Shown: positions 1 through 9,104, numbered from the stretch's first letter. The stretch is 64,000 bases of DNA from an uncultured Bacteroides sp. (GCA_902492205.1 CABUKU010000008.1:1-64000); one strand, 5' to 3'. Translations and numbers: made by a program. The notes: a model not told the origin generated them from the sequence alone.

Positions 1-76
1 GACAGTTGTCAATTAATAACTTGACAGCTGTCAAGTTATTAATTGACAACTGTCAAGTATATAATTTACTACTGTC
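1..76. repeat. 22-bp-period palindromic array (locus 1)
   Basis: Ten-base palindromic cores of the form GACARYTGTC start at 1, 23 and 45, exactly 22 bp apart, with a decayed fourth core at 67. The 12-bp spacers are AT-rich and mirror each other, so bases 1-54 form a perfect 54-bp palindrome centred between 27 and 28. The array touches the window edge and may continue to the left. It lies downstream of the tdh gene and its terminator. A second array with the same core and period sits at 33535-33610. Function unknown. Confidence 0.85.
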
Positions 77-165
77 AAGTTATCAAACAATGCAGACAAA
101 CAGGATTAACCATGCAGAAGAAAACGGTTGGCATTCGGCTGAAAAGTGCTTAAAGACAAGCGGGA

Positions 166-199
166 AAATAAAAAAGGGACCTTGCAACAGCCGGTCCCT
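166..199 (-). terminator. Intrinsic terminator of tdh
   Basis: A 7-bp stem (175-181 pairs with 193-199, AGGGACC/GGTCCCT) with an 11-nt loop. Read on the minus strand it is followed by a T-rich tract (complement of the A-run at 166-175). It lies about 27 bp past the tdh stop codon. Bases 200-225 hold nothing else visible. Confidence 0.75.
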
Positions 200-225
200 C
201 TTATTATATAATATGTAATGTGTTT

Positions 226-1182
226 CTATTTCAACAACCTTAATCGAAGTTTCTCAATCATATCCACAGTCATGCTTTCCAAGTTATATTGCGGTTTCCA
301 TCCCCACTCTTCACGGGCGCAAGTATCGTCCAAGCAATCGGGCCAGCTATCGGCTATGGATTGCTTTAACGGATCTACATTATATTCCATTTCAAAAGAA
401 GGAATGTGTTTCTTGATTTCTGCAAAAATAGTTTCGGGAGCAAAACTCATAGAAGCAATGTTAAACGCGTTGCGGTGGATTAATTTATCGGGATTGGCTT
501 CCATTAACGTGATAGCTGCATGAAGGGCATCGGGCATATACATCATATCCATTAATGTACCTTCCTTAATAGGACAAATAAACTTCTCACCTTTTATGGC
601 GGAATAGAATATATCGACTGCATAATCGGTTGTGCCACCTCCCGGAGGGGTTACATTGGAAATGATTCCCGGGAAACGCACGGCACGGGTATCTACTCCA
701 TATTTATTATGATAATAATCGCTAAGCAGTTCGGTCGTAACTTTCGTCACTCCATACATGGTGCGCGGACGCTGAATGGTATCTTGCGGAGTCATCACAT
801 GGGGAGTATCTGCTCCAAATGAACCGATAGAACTCGGAGTGAACACAGCACAGTCATACTCGCGTGCTACTTCCAACACATTCCACAGCCCGTCGATACC
901 GATTTTCCAAGCCATCGCCGGACGGCTCTCGGCAACTACCGAAAGCAAGGCGGCAAGATTATAAATCGTATCAATCTTAAATTGACGTGCCACTACTTCA
1001 ATGGATTGGCGGTCTGTCACATCGGCAATGGCCGAAGGACCTGAGGCCTTCAATTCGCCTTTGGGCATAGCGCTCGGTATATATCCGGCTATCACATGAT
1101 CATCGCCATAGCGTTTGCGTAATTCCATAGTCAACTCCGAACCGATCTGTCCGGTAGCTCCAATTACCAATATATTTTTCAT
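226..1182 (-). CDS. tdh: NAD-dependent L-threonine 3-dehydrogenase (SDR/epimerase type)
   Basis: Predicted to oxidise L-threonine to 2-amino-3-ketobutyrate with NAD+ in the cytoplasm. The 318-residue protein is an extended short-chain dehydrogenase: Rossmann motif GATGQIGSEL at residues 8-17, SSIGSFG near 117-123, and the catalytic pair Tyr143/Lys147 in YGVTK. Its length and lack of zinc-ligand motifs fit the SDR-type threonine dehydrogenases rather than the zinc-dependent E. coli Tdh. The decisive context is the divergent neighbour kbl, which uses the product of this reaction. The start is supported by a -7 box 38 bp upstream. A generic NAD-dependent epimerase annotation is the main alternative; the kbl pairing argues for threonine. 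Confidence 0.85.
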   Translation of the reverse strand: MKNILVIGATGQIGSELTMELRKRYGDDHVIAGYIPSAMPKGELKASGPSAIADVTDRQSIEVVARQFKIDTIYNLAALLSVVAESRPAMAWKIGIDGLWNVLEVAREYDCAVFTPSSIGSFGADTPHVMTPQDTIQRPRTMYGVTKVTTELLSDYYHNKYGVDTRAVRFPGIISNVTPPGGGTTDYAVDIFYSAIKGEKFICPIKEGTLMDMMYMPDALHAAITLMEANPDKLIHRNAFNIASMSFAPETIFAEIKKHIPSFEMEYNVDPLKQSIADSWPDCLDDTCAREEWGWKPQYNLESMTVDMIEKLRLRLLK

Positions 1183-1219
1183 ACTATAAATTTGTTATGT
1201 ATCAGGTTATTTACAGGGC

Positions 1220-1227
1220 CAAATATA
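1220..1227 (-). promoter_or_regulatory. -7 box of the tdh promoter
   Basis: The plus strand reads CAAATATA, which is TATATTTG on the minus strand, a full match to the Bacteroides -7 consensus TAnnTTTG, 38 bp upstream of the tdh ATG. I see no clear -33 TTTG for it. Confidence 0.55.
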
Positions 1228-1248
1228 GATACTTTTTTGGTAATATTG

Positions 1249-1279
1249 TTTGTTTATTCGGATAAAATGTAGAACTTTG
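1249..1279 (+). promoter_or_regulatory. Promoter of kbl
   Basis: TTTG at 1249-1252 and GAACTTTG at 1272-1279 (7 of 8 to TAnnTTTG) are 19 bp apart. This fits the Bacteroides sigma-ABfr layout and places transcription start about 20 bp before the kbl ATG. Confidence 0.5.
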
Positions 1280-1307
1280 TATAAACAGTTAAAATATAGA
1301 TAATACT

Positions 1308-2495
1308 ATGTACGGTAAAATGCAAGAATATCTCAGGGAGACTCTCTCTGAAATTAAAGACGCAGGCCTTTACAAAGAGGAAAGACTGATTGAAGGTCCT
1401 CAACAGGCTGCCATTACAGTGAAAGGAAAAGAAGTTATTAATTTCTGCGCCAACAACTATCTGGGGTTGTCTAATCATCCCCGTCTTATCAAAGCCTCAC
1501 AGGAAATGATGAGCCGCCGTGGTTATGGCATGTCATCTGTTCGCTTTATTTGCGGAACACAAGATATTCATAAAGAACTGGAAGCTGCGATTTCCGATTA
1601 TTTCAAAACAGAAGATACCATTCTGTATGCTGCTTGTTTTGATGCCAACGGCGGTGTATTCGAACCATTGTTCGGAGAAGAAGATGCGATTATTTCGGAT
1701 TCACTGAATCATGCCTCTATCATTGATGGTGTGCGTCTTTGCAAAGCAAAACGTTACCGTTATGCCAATGCCGATATGGCCGAGCTCGAGAAATGCCTGC
1801 AAGAAGCACAGGCACAGCGCTTCCGTATTATCGTGACCGATGGTGTATTTTCAATGGACGGGAACGTAGCTCCGCTAGACAAGATATGCGACCTTGCCGA
1901 AAAGTATGATGCTTTAGTTATGGTAGATGAGTCACACTCTGCCGGTGTGGTAGGCGCAACCGGACACGGAGTGAGCGAACTTTATAAAACATATGGACGT
2001 GTGGATATTTACACAGGAACGTTAGGTAAAGCATTCGGCGGTGCATTGGGTGGATTTACAACAGGACGTAAAGAAATTATCGACCTACTGCGCCAGCGCA
2101 GCCGTCCCTATCTGTTCTCCAACTCTTTGGCTCCGGGCATCATCGGTGCAAGTCTCGAAGTATTCAAGATGCTGAAAGAAAACAATGCTTTGCATGATAA
2201 ATTGGTAGAAAACGTAAACTACTTCCGTGACAAGATGTTGGCAGCCGGTTTTGATATAAAGCCTACACAAAGTGCCATTTGTGCCGTAATGCTTTATGAT
2301 GCAAAGCTATCTCAAGACTATGCCAAGAAAATGCTTGAAGAAGGTATTTACGTAACAGGCTTCTATTATCCGGTAGTACCGAAAAACCAAGCCCGCATCC
2401 GTGTTCAGCTTTCTGCCGGACATGAGAGGGAACACTTGGATAAGTGCATCAATGCATTTATTAAAGTAGGAAAAGAACTAGGGGTGTTGAAATAA
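1308..2495 (+). CDS. kbl: 2-amino-3-ketobutyrate CoA ligase (glycine C-acetyltransferase)
   Basis: Predicted PLP enzyme that cleaves 2-amino-3-ketobutyrate with CoA to glycine and acetyl-CoA, the second step of threonine degradation after Tdh. The 395-residue protein is the full family length. Visible motifs are the alpha-oxoamine synthase core with Asp207 and His210 in VMVDESH and the PLP-binding lysine Lys241 in GTLGKAFGG. The start MYGKMQEYLR is chosen because it follows a plausible promoter directly and gives the usual N terminus; Met5 is the only close alternative. The gene is divergent from tdh with a shared 125-bp control region, and ends in a strong hairpin. Confidence 0.95.
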   Translation: MYGKMQEYLRETLSEIKDAGLYKEERLIEGPQQAAITVKGKEVINFCANNYLGLSNHPRLIKASQEMMSRRGYGMSSVRFICGTQDIHKELEAAISDYFKTEDTILYAACFDANGGVFEPLFGEEDAIISDSLNHASIIDGVRLCKAKRYRYANADMAELEKCLQEAQAQRFRIIVTDGVFSMDGNVAPLDKICDLAEKYDALVMVDESHSAGVVGATGHGVSELYKTYGRVDIYTGTLGKAFGGALGGFTTGRKEIIDLLRQRSRPYLFSNSLAPGIIGASLEVFKMLKENNALHDKLVENVNYFRDKMLAAGFDIKPTQSAICAVMLYDAKLSQDYAKKMLEEGIYVTGFYYPVVPKNQARIRVQLSAGHEREHLDKCINAFIKVGKELGVLK

Positions 2496-2515
2496 TTATC
2501 CCGTACTTATAACTC

Positions 2516-2553
2516 AAAGCTGCGGTACTTTATCATTAAAGTACCGCAGCTTT
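2516..2553. terminator. Bidirectional hairpin between kbl and the PUL
   Basis: A 17-bp perfect stem (2516-2532 with 2537-2553) and a 4-nt loop, flanked by A- and T-tracts, sits between the convergent kbl and SGNH genes. It can end transcripts from both sides. Confidence 0.8.
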
Positions 2554-2574
2554 GCATCTAAAGTACAGGAGCTT

Positions 2575-3642
2575 TTACTGTAACACCCGTTTAATAACAG
2601 GACAAACCAAATCCACATATCTCATCATTCCCAGGTCTGTGAAATGAATTCCATCGACAGTTGCTTCACCATCCTGTCCTAACATATTCTTTGAAGAAAT
2701 AAAATAAATATGTTTCTCTCCTTTTCTTTTTAATGTTTGGAATATTTCATTTATTGTCTTATTCTTCCTTTCAACTTCCTTAGCTACTCTCTGGTCATAA
2801 CGGGTATGTGGAAATACAGGATCTTCAATAAAGATGACCGGCACATCAGAATGTTTCTCTCTGATTATACGATAAAATGTCTCAGCACGTTCGTTCATCT
2901 GCTCAACCGAAGCATTGGGAACAAAATCCAATACAAAAACTCCGGCATCCATATCTGCCATAACCCGGGCAATTTCCAAATCGAGCATGGCATTACCACT
3001 AAATCCGAGATTGATGATCTCCCGGTTCAATTTGCGGGAAATTATATTTGTATGAGCCATTCCCGGACGTGAGGCACATGCACCTTGAAGAATGCTGGTT
3101 CCATAGAAAACAACCGGTTTTTGACGAATCGGCAAACCTACCTGTGGCTTGGAAATTACAGCCGAAGAATCCACGCCGATTTGCAAAGACACTATTCCGT
3201 CATAAAGTGGTAAATACAACATGAACTCCCGTTCTTTCGGTTCCATATTTGCAACTATTGTTTTCTCATTAACCTTTCCGGAAGGTCGTCCACTGTTAAC
3301 AAATCTCCATTGTGTTCCTTCCAAACAATATAAATCCAGACCTTTTACTCCTGTATCGGACATATGATTCATACGATTATCAAAAAGCAGTTCCCACTTG
3401 GCAGATATGTTTCTCGAATTGGTGCGGAAACGAATTGCCATCCCTGCAGAGTTACAACTTAAATTCCACACCGGAGGACGGGAAACGTTCTTCAATGAAT
3501 CCGGCAAACGATAATAACGGTCAGATGTATGTTCTACTCTTTTTCCAAGTAATGAAAACATCGAAGCGTCATAATATGTAATTTGCGCTCGGATAGCAAG
3601 TAGTTGACTAATAAAGATGAACAAAAAAAGAAACTTTTTCAT
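2575..3642 (-). CDS. Secreted SGNH/GDSL esterase with GxDLY N-terminal domain
   Basis: Probable periplasmic or surface deacylase that removes acyl (likely acetyl) groups from a glycan. A signal peptide covers about residues 1-19. Residues about 40-165 form a beta-rich N-terminal domain with the GLDLY motif at 101-105, typical of the GxDLY domain that precedes this type of SGNH hydrolase in Bacteroidota. The catalytic block I is GTSILQG with Ser183; the C-terminal Asp-x-x-His is D330/H333 in DGIHF. It is the last gene of the PUL, 3 bp after the second GHL10 gene, so it is probably co-transcribed. The true acyl group and glycan are not visible from sequence. Confidence 0.8.
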   Translation of the reverse strand: MKKFLFLFIFISQLLAIRAQITYYDASMFSLLGKRVEHTSDRYYRLPDSLKNVSRPPVWNLSCNSAGMAIRFRTNSRNISAKWELLFDNRMNHMSDTGVKGLDLYCLEGTQWRFVNSGRPSGKVNEKTIVANMEPKEREFMLYLPLYDGIVSLQIGVDSSAVISKPQVGLPIRQKPVVFYGTSILQGACASRPGMAHTNIISRKLNREIINLGFSGNAMLDLEIARVMADMDAGVFVLDFVPNASVEQMNERAETFYRIIREKHSDVPVIFIEDPVFPHTRYDQRVAKEVERKNKTINEIFQTLKRKGEKHIYFISSKNMLGQDGEATVDGIHFTDLGMMRYVDLVCPVIKRVLQ

Positions 3643-3645
3643 ATC

Positions 3646-4830
3646 TTAATTATCTTCGGGAAACAATACTTTCGTACGATAGGCCTTCTTTAACACTTTT
3701 CTGAATGCCGGAATATTTATACCCTCATTATAAAAATAGATTTCGCCTTTAATACCTAACTCACGGTTTATATGAAGTTGTTCTTGCAATATCTCCGGAG
3801 TCATTTTTGAGTTGCCTCCTTCCATCAAAATTATACCCGGAGCAAATAATTGAGTCGGATTATTATCTTTAATATATTTCATTACCTCCGATACTGTGGA
3901 ACGATAAGCATCTCCTGAATAACGGTAACACTGGACAGCCAACAAATCACATACTCCATCCTTACACCATTGAGGCCAGTCTTGCATCAATTTCTCCTCA
4001 CACCAAGGATAAGGATTTGGTGCAAAACTAAGCATCACTTTCTCATTTTTAGCTTTAATCCGCTCATTTAATCTACGGGCAAAAGCATTCAATATATCTA
4101 ATCTCCATTTTACCCAATCAGGGTTCTCGTAATCTAATGGAGGAAGCATTCCATTATGTTGACTCTGATAAAGTGATACCGTATAAACATCATAACCGGA
4201 ATTACGAGGCATGGCAGGCAGACGGTCATCCCCCTGTACTCCATCTAAATCAGGATAAAGGGCAATAGCCTCCTCTATCAGTTCAATCAAGAAATTCTGC
4301 ACAGCCGGATTATAAGAATTAAAATAATAATCATGACCGCTATAATTGGCAGGCTTTTGCTGATTATCTATTCCCAACCAATGAGGATTTTTTGCCAACA
4401 AGGGGTTATTTGCCTCAATAGGACGTCCTTCTCCCATAAAACCATATTCAAACCAGAAAAAGACTTTTATATTATGCTTATGTGCCTCATCAATCAAATC
4501 GCGTACCGGATCATTGGTGGCACTCTGATAATCTTTTATATATTTTGCCAAAAGATAACCATCTTCGGAGTTTTCATAAGTAGAATACTTAAGCAATACT
4601 TCGCTTTTGAATATAGTTTTAGTTTCAGCATAAGATACTAAAAATATGGAATTCATATTTAGTTCATCCAATGACTTTACAAAATCTTTTACTCCTTGGT
4701 GAGTATGTAACACTGAAGTAAAGCGAGGAGCAGGAATCCAGACACCACGAACTCCACACTCCGCAGCTTTACTTTGCCAACACAAAAATAAACCTAAAAA
4801 TAAACACAGTAATTTGATTGTATTTTTCAT
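3646..4830 (-). CDS. GHL10-family glycoside hydrolase-like protein (second copy)
   Basis: A 394-residue secreted protein with a signal peptide (about 1-22) and a GHL10 (DUF187) TIM-barrel domain starting at GVRGVWIPAP near residue 27. Family members include E. coli DigH, which cuts peptidoglycan strands lacking stem peptides; the related PgaB domain cuts partly deacetylated poly-GlcNAc. The conserved acidic motif DGVQGDDRLPA and the tract NPYPWCEEKLMQDWP are shared with the GHL10 lipoprotein encoded at 7410-9104, so the two are clear paralogues. This copy lacks the N-terminal beta domains and the lipobox, so it is probably periplasmic while the other is membrane-anchored. It is 5 bp from the transpeptidase-like gene upstream. 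Confidence 0.8.
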   Translation of the reverse strand: MKNTIKLLCLFLGLFLCWQSKAAECGVRGVWIPAPRFTSVLHTHQGVKDFVKSLDELNMNSIFLVSYAETKTIFKSEVLLKYSTYENSEDGYLLAKYIKDYQSATNDPVRDLIDEAHKHNIKVFFWFEYGFMGEGRPIEANNPLLAKNPHWLGIDNQQKPANYSGHDYYFNSYNPAVQNFLIELIEEAIALYPDLDGVQGDDRLPAMPRNSGYDVYTVSLYQSQHNGMLPPLDYENPDWVKWRLDILNAFARRLNERIKAKNEKVMLSFAPNPYPWCEEKLMQDWPQWCKDGVCDLLAVQCYRYSGDAYRSTVSEVMKYIKDNNPTQLFAPGIILMEGGNSKMTPEILQEQLHINRELGIKGEIYFYNEGINIPAFRKVLKKAYRTKVLFPEDN

Positions 4831-4835
4831 ATAAT

Positions 4836-5993
4836 TTACTTATTAATTAAACCTGCATTATAAGTTGCTTCATCAACTTGAAATACATACATAAATCCTA
4901 ATTTATCTCTATCAGAAGGTAAACTTTCTACTAATCGCTGTTGATGACTTTCCAGCAAACTTCCATCATTTACATTCCATAATTCTAAAGCAGAAAGACA
5001 ACCTAATGAAGGGGTCAATGGGAAAAAGCGTTCATCCTTAAAAAATAGAGGATCAATTGTCGAACCATGAACGATGATATCTCCACGCCCTACTTTTCCA
5101 GCCCAATAAGCCTGCCATAACAATTGTTCTTTTTTCAATCCTTTCGGTAATAATGCTTCATAAACAGAAGTATCCCAGTCCGACTCTTTCATTCCCCACT
5201 CTTCAGGAGAAACTTCAAAAGGTAATGTCGTTTGTACAGCTCTTACCGGACCAATAAATTTATTATCACTAAAGACCTTATCTTTTATCTTAAAAATGCC
5301 ACAAGGAGTATTGCCATTTGTAAAATAAGGAAGAATATTATACGCTGAACGTCCTAAAAAACTTAATCTTTCTCCTATACCTGTAGAATTAACTACATAA
5401 ACTTTTGCCGGAATATTGCGATCTGCGCGCAACAATACCACGATATGAGATTGGTTAGAGTATTGTTTTAAAATAAATGATAAACATTCTGTAACCTGTG
5501 CAATAGTTAACTCCGTATTAAATACATTATCATGTATTTGTTCAACTATATTTCTCCAATCAGCATCATTAACATGAGGTGTTACAGGTTGATTCCCCTC
5601 TGCCAATAAGATGGAATAAGCCAGTGTACGCTGTTTTGCATTACCTTCTTGTAACACTTTTCTAAGTATGCATTCTTTATCTATATTTGTTCTGTCTGCT
5701 ATCGTCGCCAAAAGATTATATTGCATCGATGCCGACAGGTTATCTAATTTTAGAATCAATGTCCTAAGGAAATTATCTTCTTTCTCACCACTCTGATTGA
5801 AAGCCGACATAAGCCAAAGTCCTTTCTGAATTTTCTTTTCATCTTCATAATCTATATTACTATATGTATCAGTACATATAGTTCTAAATGAGCATCGCTC
5901 ATCATTTGTTGTATATTCAGATACTGTTCTCTGCCCATACAACAAATTAAATATAAAATTAACACTTATAAATAGAAGTAAAATTCTTTTCAT
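4836..5993 (-). CDS. Secreted protein with L,D-transpeptidase-like catalytic motif
   Basis: A 385-residue protein with a signal peptide (about 1-20). The first half is helical and not recognised. The C-terminal half resembles a YkuD-type (L,D-transpeptidase) fold: a segment with YVVNSTGIGERLSF and TPCGIFKI (the usual 'product name and T-P-x-G' strand region) is followed by the histidine motif IVHGS (His309) and SLGC with Cys332, 23 residues later. In classical L,D-transpeptidases the order is H-x(14-17)-S/T-H-G-C, so the histidine before Gly-Cys is replaced by leucine here. The protein may cross-link or cleave peptide on a glycan, or may have another cysteine-based activity. It lies between DUF5009 and GHL10 genes with 4-5 bp gaps. 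Confidence 0.55.
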   Translation of the reverse strand: MKRILLLFISVNFIFNLLYGQRTVSEYTTNDERCSFRTICTDTYSNIDYEDEKKIQKGLWLMSAFNQSGEKEDNFLRTLILKLDNLSASMQYNLLATIADRTNIDKECILRKVLQEGNAKQRTLAYSILLAEGNQPVTPHVNDADWRNIVEQIHDNVFNTELTIAQVTECLSFILKQYSNQSHIVVLLRADRNIPAKVYVVNSTGIGERLSFLGRSAYNILPYFTNGNTPCGIFKIKDKVFSDNKFIGPVRAVQTTLPFEVSPEEWGMKESDWDTSVYEALLPKGLKKEQLLWQAYWAGKVGRGDIIVHGSTIDPLFFKDERFFPLTPSLGCLSALELWNVNDGSLLESHQQRLVESLPSDRDKLGFMYVFQVDEATYNAGLINK

Positions 5994-5997
5994 TTCA

Positions 5998-7398
5998 TCA
6001 TGTTCTCCAGAACCATTTTAATTTAGTAAAGATAACCGCTACCCCAACAGATAAAGTGGTAATGATAATACCATGCAAAAATCCCAACCATGCATTTTGC
6101 CCAAACAGGTATAAATAACGACCTAATCCAAGTAAATTTAAAAGTGGCATTATTACTAACTGAGGGGCTACATACGCTATCATAGGATTCTGGCCTGCCA
6201 TTTCCAAAGGAAGAACTAATTTTCTCCAACGATATATATCACAAAGAATAGAGAAAACTATCATGGCAATAAAAGCTAACCCCGCTGTTACAAAATAATA
6301 GCTGTAAGTAGAGTGATCTTTGCGGATTCCTCCTTCATAGGCCTCAAAAAAAAGCCCTAACATCAGCAAATATGCGCCTGCAACAAATAACTTATACCAA
6401 TAATGAGTATCTACATCTCTCTTCCTCAATAAAAAATAGAGGCAAGCCAATAAAAGAATGGTTCCTATCAAATTAATAACCAAATATCGCATATACAGTC
6501 CATACAGATTAAATACAATAATACAGATGGAAAGTATCAAAATATATAAGGTTTGATTACCTTGCTTTTGCGTTTTAGAGACTTCATTTTTTAATTGTAA
6601 CCATTCTCTTAAATACTCACCTGCAATACTACCCGGAATTACGATAAACAAATATTTGAGATAATAAAATTTATACATCCACGGAAACGGAGAATAATCC
6701 ATTACTTCTTTTACCCATGAACCCTCAGTCGAACTTCCTAAGAATATTGCCATCACAAAGGGCAAAATCCCGATTCTCAACCATCTATTATTTGCCGTAA
6801 AAATATAAATTATAGAACCAAAAATAGCCATATTGGCAAGAACTAAGATAATAATATTACTAAATGAAAGACTAAATGTTCTATCATCAGCATATGGCAT
6901 GGTCAATAATAAGATAAAACTTATCCCATAAGCCAATAACTTTATTCCTACTCGCATCCAAGACGGTATTGGTGCGGGAATACGCATAAATATGGGAAAC
7001 ATCAAAGCAAAAGCCAGCAATGCAAGCATCCATGATGAAATATCTTCAGGAGATGAAATTATCCAAGGATACATATGTTGAATAAATATGGCAAAAAATG
7101 TTAGTTTTATACCACGGATTATACTGTCCCATACTAATTTCCATTTTGAAACTCCTTTCTGTAATTTATTTCCTAAAGAAAAAGGAAAAGCAGCCCCCAT
7201 TGAAAATAAAAAAAAGGGGAAAACAAGATCAACCCATGTTATACCAAATATGCCAGGGTCAAATATAAAATTTGAGCGAGGTCCAACTTGTGCATGATAC
7301 ATCCATCCAGGCAACATGCCAGAAACAATCGTTCCCGATAATATCATTGTAATAATAGAATACCCCCTCAAGGCATCTAAAGAATAAGCTCGTTGCAT
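5998..7398 (-). CDS. DUF5009 / HGSNAT-like inner-membrane acetyltransferase
   Basis: A 466-residue polytopic membrane protein with roughly eleven hydrophobic segments. The N terminus RAYSLDALRGYSI and the block WVDLVFPFFLFSMGAAFPF are typical of the family that includes bacterial NagX and human heparan-alpha-glucosaminide N-acetyltransferase (HGSNAT). These enzymes move an acetyl group from cytosolic acetyl-CoA through the membrane to a terminal glucosamine on the far side. His35 in GWMYHAQVGP is in the position of the active-site histidine after the first membrane segment. In this PUL it would N-acetylate a free amino sugar in the periplasm, or acylate another sugar. The substrate is inferred only from the family. 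Confidence 0.75.
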   Translation of the reverse strand: MQRAYSLDALRGYSIITMILSGTIVSGMLPGWMYHAQVGPRSNFIFDPGIFGITWVDLVFPFFLFSMGAAFPFSLGNKLQKGVSKWKLVWDSIIRGIKLTFFAIFIQHMYPWIISSPEDISSWMLALLAFALMFPIFMRIPAPIPSWMRVGIKLLAYGISFILLLTMPYADDRTFSLSFSNIIILVLANMAIFGSIIYIFTANNRWLRIGILPFVMAIFLGSSTEGSWVKEVMDYSPFPWMYKFYYLKYLFIVIPGSIAGEYLREWLQLKNEVSKTQKQGNQTLYILILSICIIVFNLYGLYMRYLVINLIGTILLLACLYFLLRKRDVDTHYWYKLFVAGAYLLMLGLFFEAYEGGIRKDHSTYSYYFVTAGLAFIAMIVFSILCDIYRWRKLVLPLEMAGQNPMIAYVAPQLVIMPLLNLLGLGRYLYLFGQNAWLGFLHGIIITTLSVGVAVIFTKLKWFWRT

Positions 7399-7409
7399 AT
7401 TTCAAATTA

Positions 7410-9104
7410 TTAAAATGGAAAGATAGCCTTGCCGGTATAAAATCCTTTTATAACTTTTTTGTTTACTTCTCGCTTTAAACCTTCATTATAAAAGAAAGCT
7501 TCTCCATTTATATTATTATCTCTGTTTATTGTCATTTGCCCAACAAAAATATCTTCCCACTCACTCGTATTTCTAAGATAAATTCCTGGATTTAATATAT
7601 TTTTATCAGTATTTCCTTTCACATATTTTACTGCTTCATTTAGAGTGTTCATATAAGCAGATACTGTTTCTCTGTAACATTGCACAGAAAGCAAATCAAC
7701 AGTATTCTTTTTCAGCCATGTAGGCCAGTCTTGCATTAAATTTTCCACACACCATGGATAAGGATTAGGAGAGGAAGCTACCAAGATTGTATTTTTTTTA
7801 TTTTTTATGCGCGTATACATTTTCTCTCCAAACTCATTCAAATTTTGGAGACGCCACTTAACCCATTGGGAATCTTCATAATTTACAGGTACTTCTTTAC
7901 CTGTCTGTTGTTTATATAGTAATTTTGTGCTTTCATTATAACCAGAATTACGCGGAGCAGCAGGGAGTCTATCATCCCCTTGTATCCCATCTACCTCCGG
8001 ATACATATCTATTGCTTCTTCTATTAATGATATAATAAATTCCTGCACTTCAGGATTATATGAATTAAGATAATAATCAGTACTATTGTAATTAGCCGCT
8101 TTTCCAAAACTATTTATACCATCCCATTCAGGATGAGTGGATAAAATAGGATGGTCAGCAGATGGACTTTCTCCTCCACTTCGCATAAAACCATATTCAA
8201 ACCAGAAAAAAACCTTCATATCCTTTGCATGTGCTAATGCCAGCAAATCTTTAATCGGATCATTTGTAGGTCCATCATAATTTAATCCGTTTAATAACCA
8301 ACCATCCTCTATAGTAGCATAATTTGTGTTATTCTTTAAAACCGAACTTTTAAATAGAGTCATTTCACGAACCCAAGTTGCCAAATAAATAGCATTGATA
8401 TTTAGTTCATCCAACAAATTAATGAATTCTTTCAAATTCTTGTAATTATGCAAAACAGTTGTGTGTGAAGGATCCGGTACCCATACTCCGCGAACTTGTT
8501 TCTCTTGTGGCAACACACTTGCCTGAACTTTATATAGTTTCGAATTCCCTGCAGAATTCGTCACTGTATATGAAAATTCTCCAGATAAATTGACTTCTGT
8601 ATCAGATGCAGGTTCAATATTACATCCGGAAGCCAACCGAATAGTAGGAGTAATTTTAGTCAGGTCAGTTCCATAAGAAAACTGTATTTTAATAATATCA
8701 TTTTCAATCATGGCTTTTTTATAGTATTGCCCAACCTCAAAAGAAAGCATTTCAGGTTGTACTGCAACAGTTACTTTATAAGTTACAGATGCTCCGTTTT
8801 TTGATAAAATAAAATCCACCGGATTTGAAAGATTATAAGAATAACCGCTTGATGGTTCCAAGGTAGCCCCCTCGGTATAAGTAGCTTCAACGAAAATCTT
8901 TTTTAAATCAGTTCCGTTAGGAACCATAACCATAATAACTTTCTTATCCTGATCAATATTCCCTTCTATATCCGAATTTCCTACTTTTACTAGGAATTTA
9001 GAAATAGAAAGCATTTCAATGTTTTTCTCTGTATGCTCACTATCTGAACAAGAGTAAAAACACATGCTACACAATAAAAAACTTAATATAAATATATTCT
9101 TCAT
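7410..9104 (-). CDS. GHL10-family glycoside hydrolase-like lipoprotein
   Basis: A 564-residue lipoprotein: SPII signal with lipobox FYSC and Cys19. Residues about 28-195 are two beta-sandwich modules (each with a 'sYsYNLSnPvdFilsknGasvTYKVTV'-like strand pattern seen in DUF5018-type domains), probably spacers. From about residue 203 (QVRGVWVPDP) it is a GHL10 barrel very similar to the protein at 3646-4830, including DGIQGDDRLPA. It is probably surface- or periplasm-facing and cuts the glycan captured by the SusCD pair. It is the first gene after an internal terminator, so its expression may be lower than that of the SusCD genes. Paralogues flanking the DUF5009 and transpeptidase-like genes form a four-gene block. 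Confidence 0.8.
   Translation of the reverse strand: MKNIFILSFLLCSMCFYSCSDSEHTEKNIEMLSISKFLVKVGNSDIEGNIDQDKKVIMVMVPNGTDLKKIFVEATYTEGATLEPSSGYSYNLSNPVDFILSKNGASVTYKVTVAVQPEMLSFEVGQYYKKAMIENDIIKIQFSYGTDLTKITPTIRLASGCNIEPASDTEVNLSGEFSYTVTNSAGNSKLYKVQASVLPQEKQVRGVWVPDPSHTTVLHNYKNLKEFINLLDELNINAIYLATWVREMTLFKSSVLKNNTNYATIEDGWLLNGLNYDGPTNDPIKDLLALAHAKDMKVFFWFEYGFMRSGGESPSADHPILSTHPEWDGINSFGKAANYNSTDYYLNSYNPEVQEFIISLIEEAIDMYPEVDGIQGDDRLPAAPRNSGYNESTKLLYKQQTGKEVPVNYEDSQWVKWRLQNLNEFGEKMYTRIKNKKNTILVASSPNPYPWCVENLMQDWPTWLKKNTVDLLSVQCYRETVSAYMNTLNEAVKYVKGNTDKNILNPGIYLRNTSEWEDIFVGQMTINRDNNINGEAFFYNEGLKREVNKKVIKGFYTGKAIFPF

Noticed and set aside
6..218. 70-codon open frame at the left edge
   Set aside because: It crosses the palindromic array and the tdh terminator, so it is unlikely to be coding.
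218..523. Plus-strand open frame within tdh
   Set aside because: Antisense shadow of a well-supported dehydrogenase gene.
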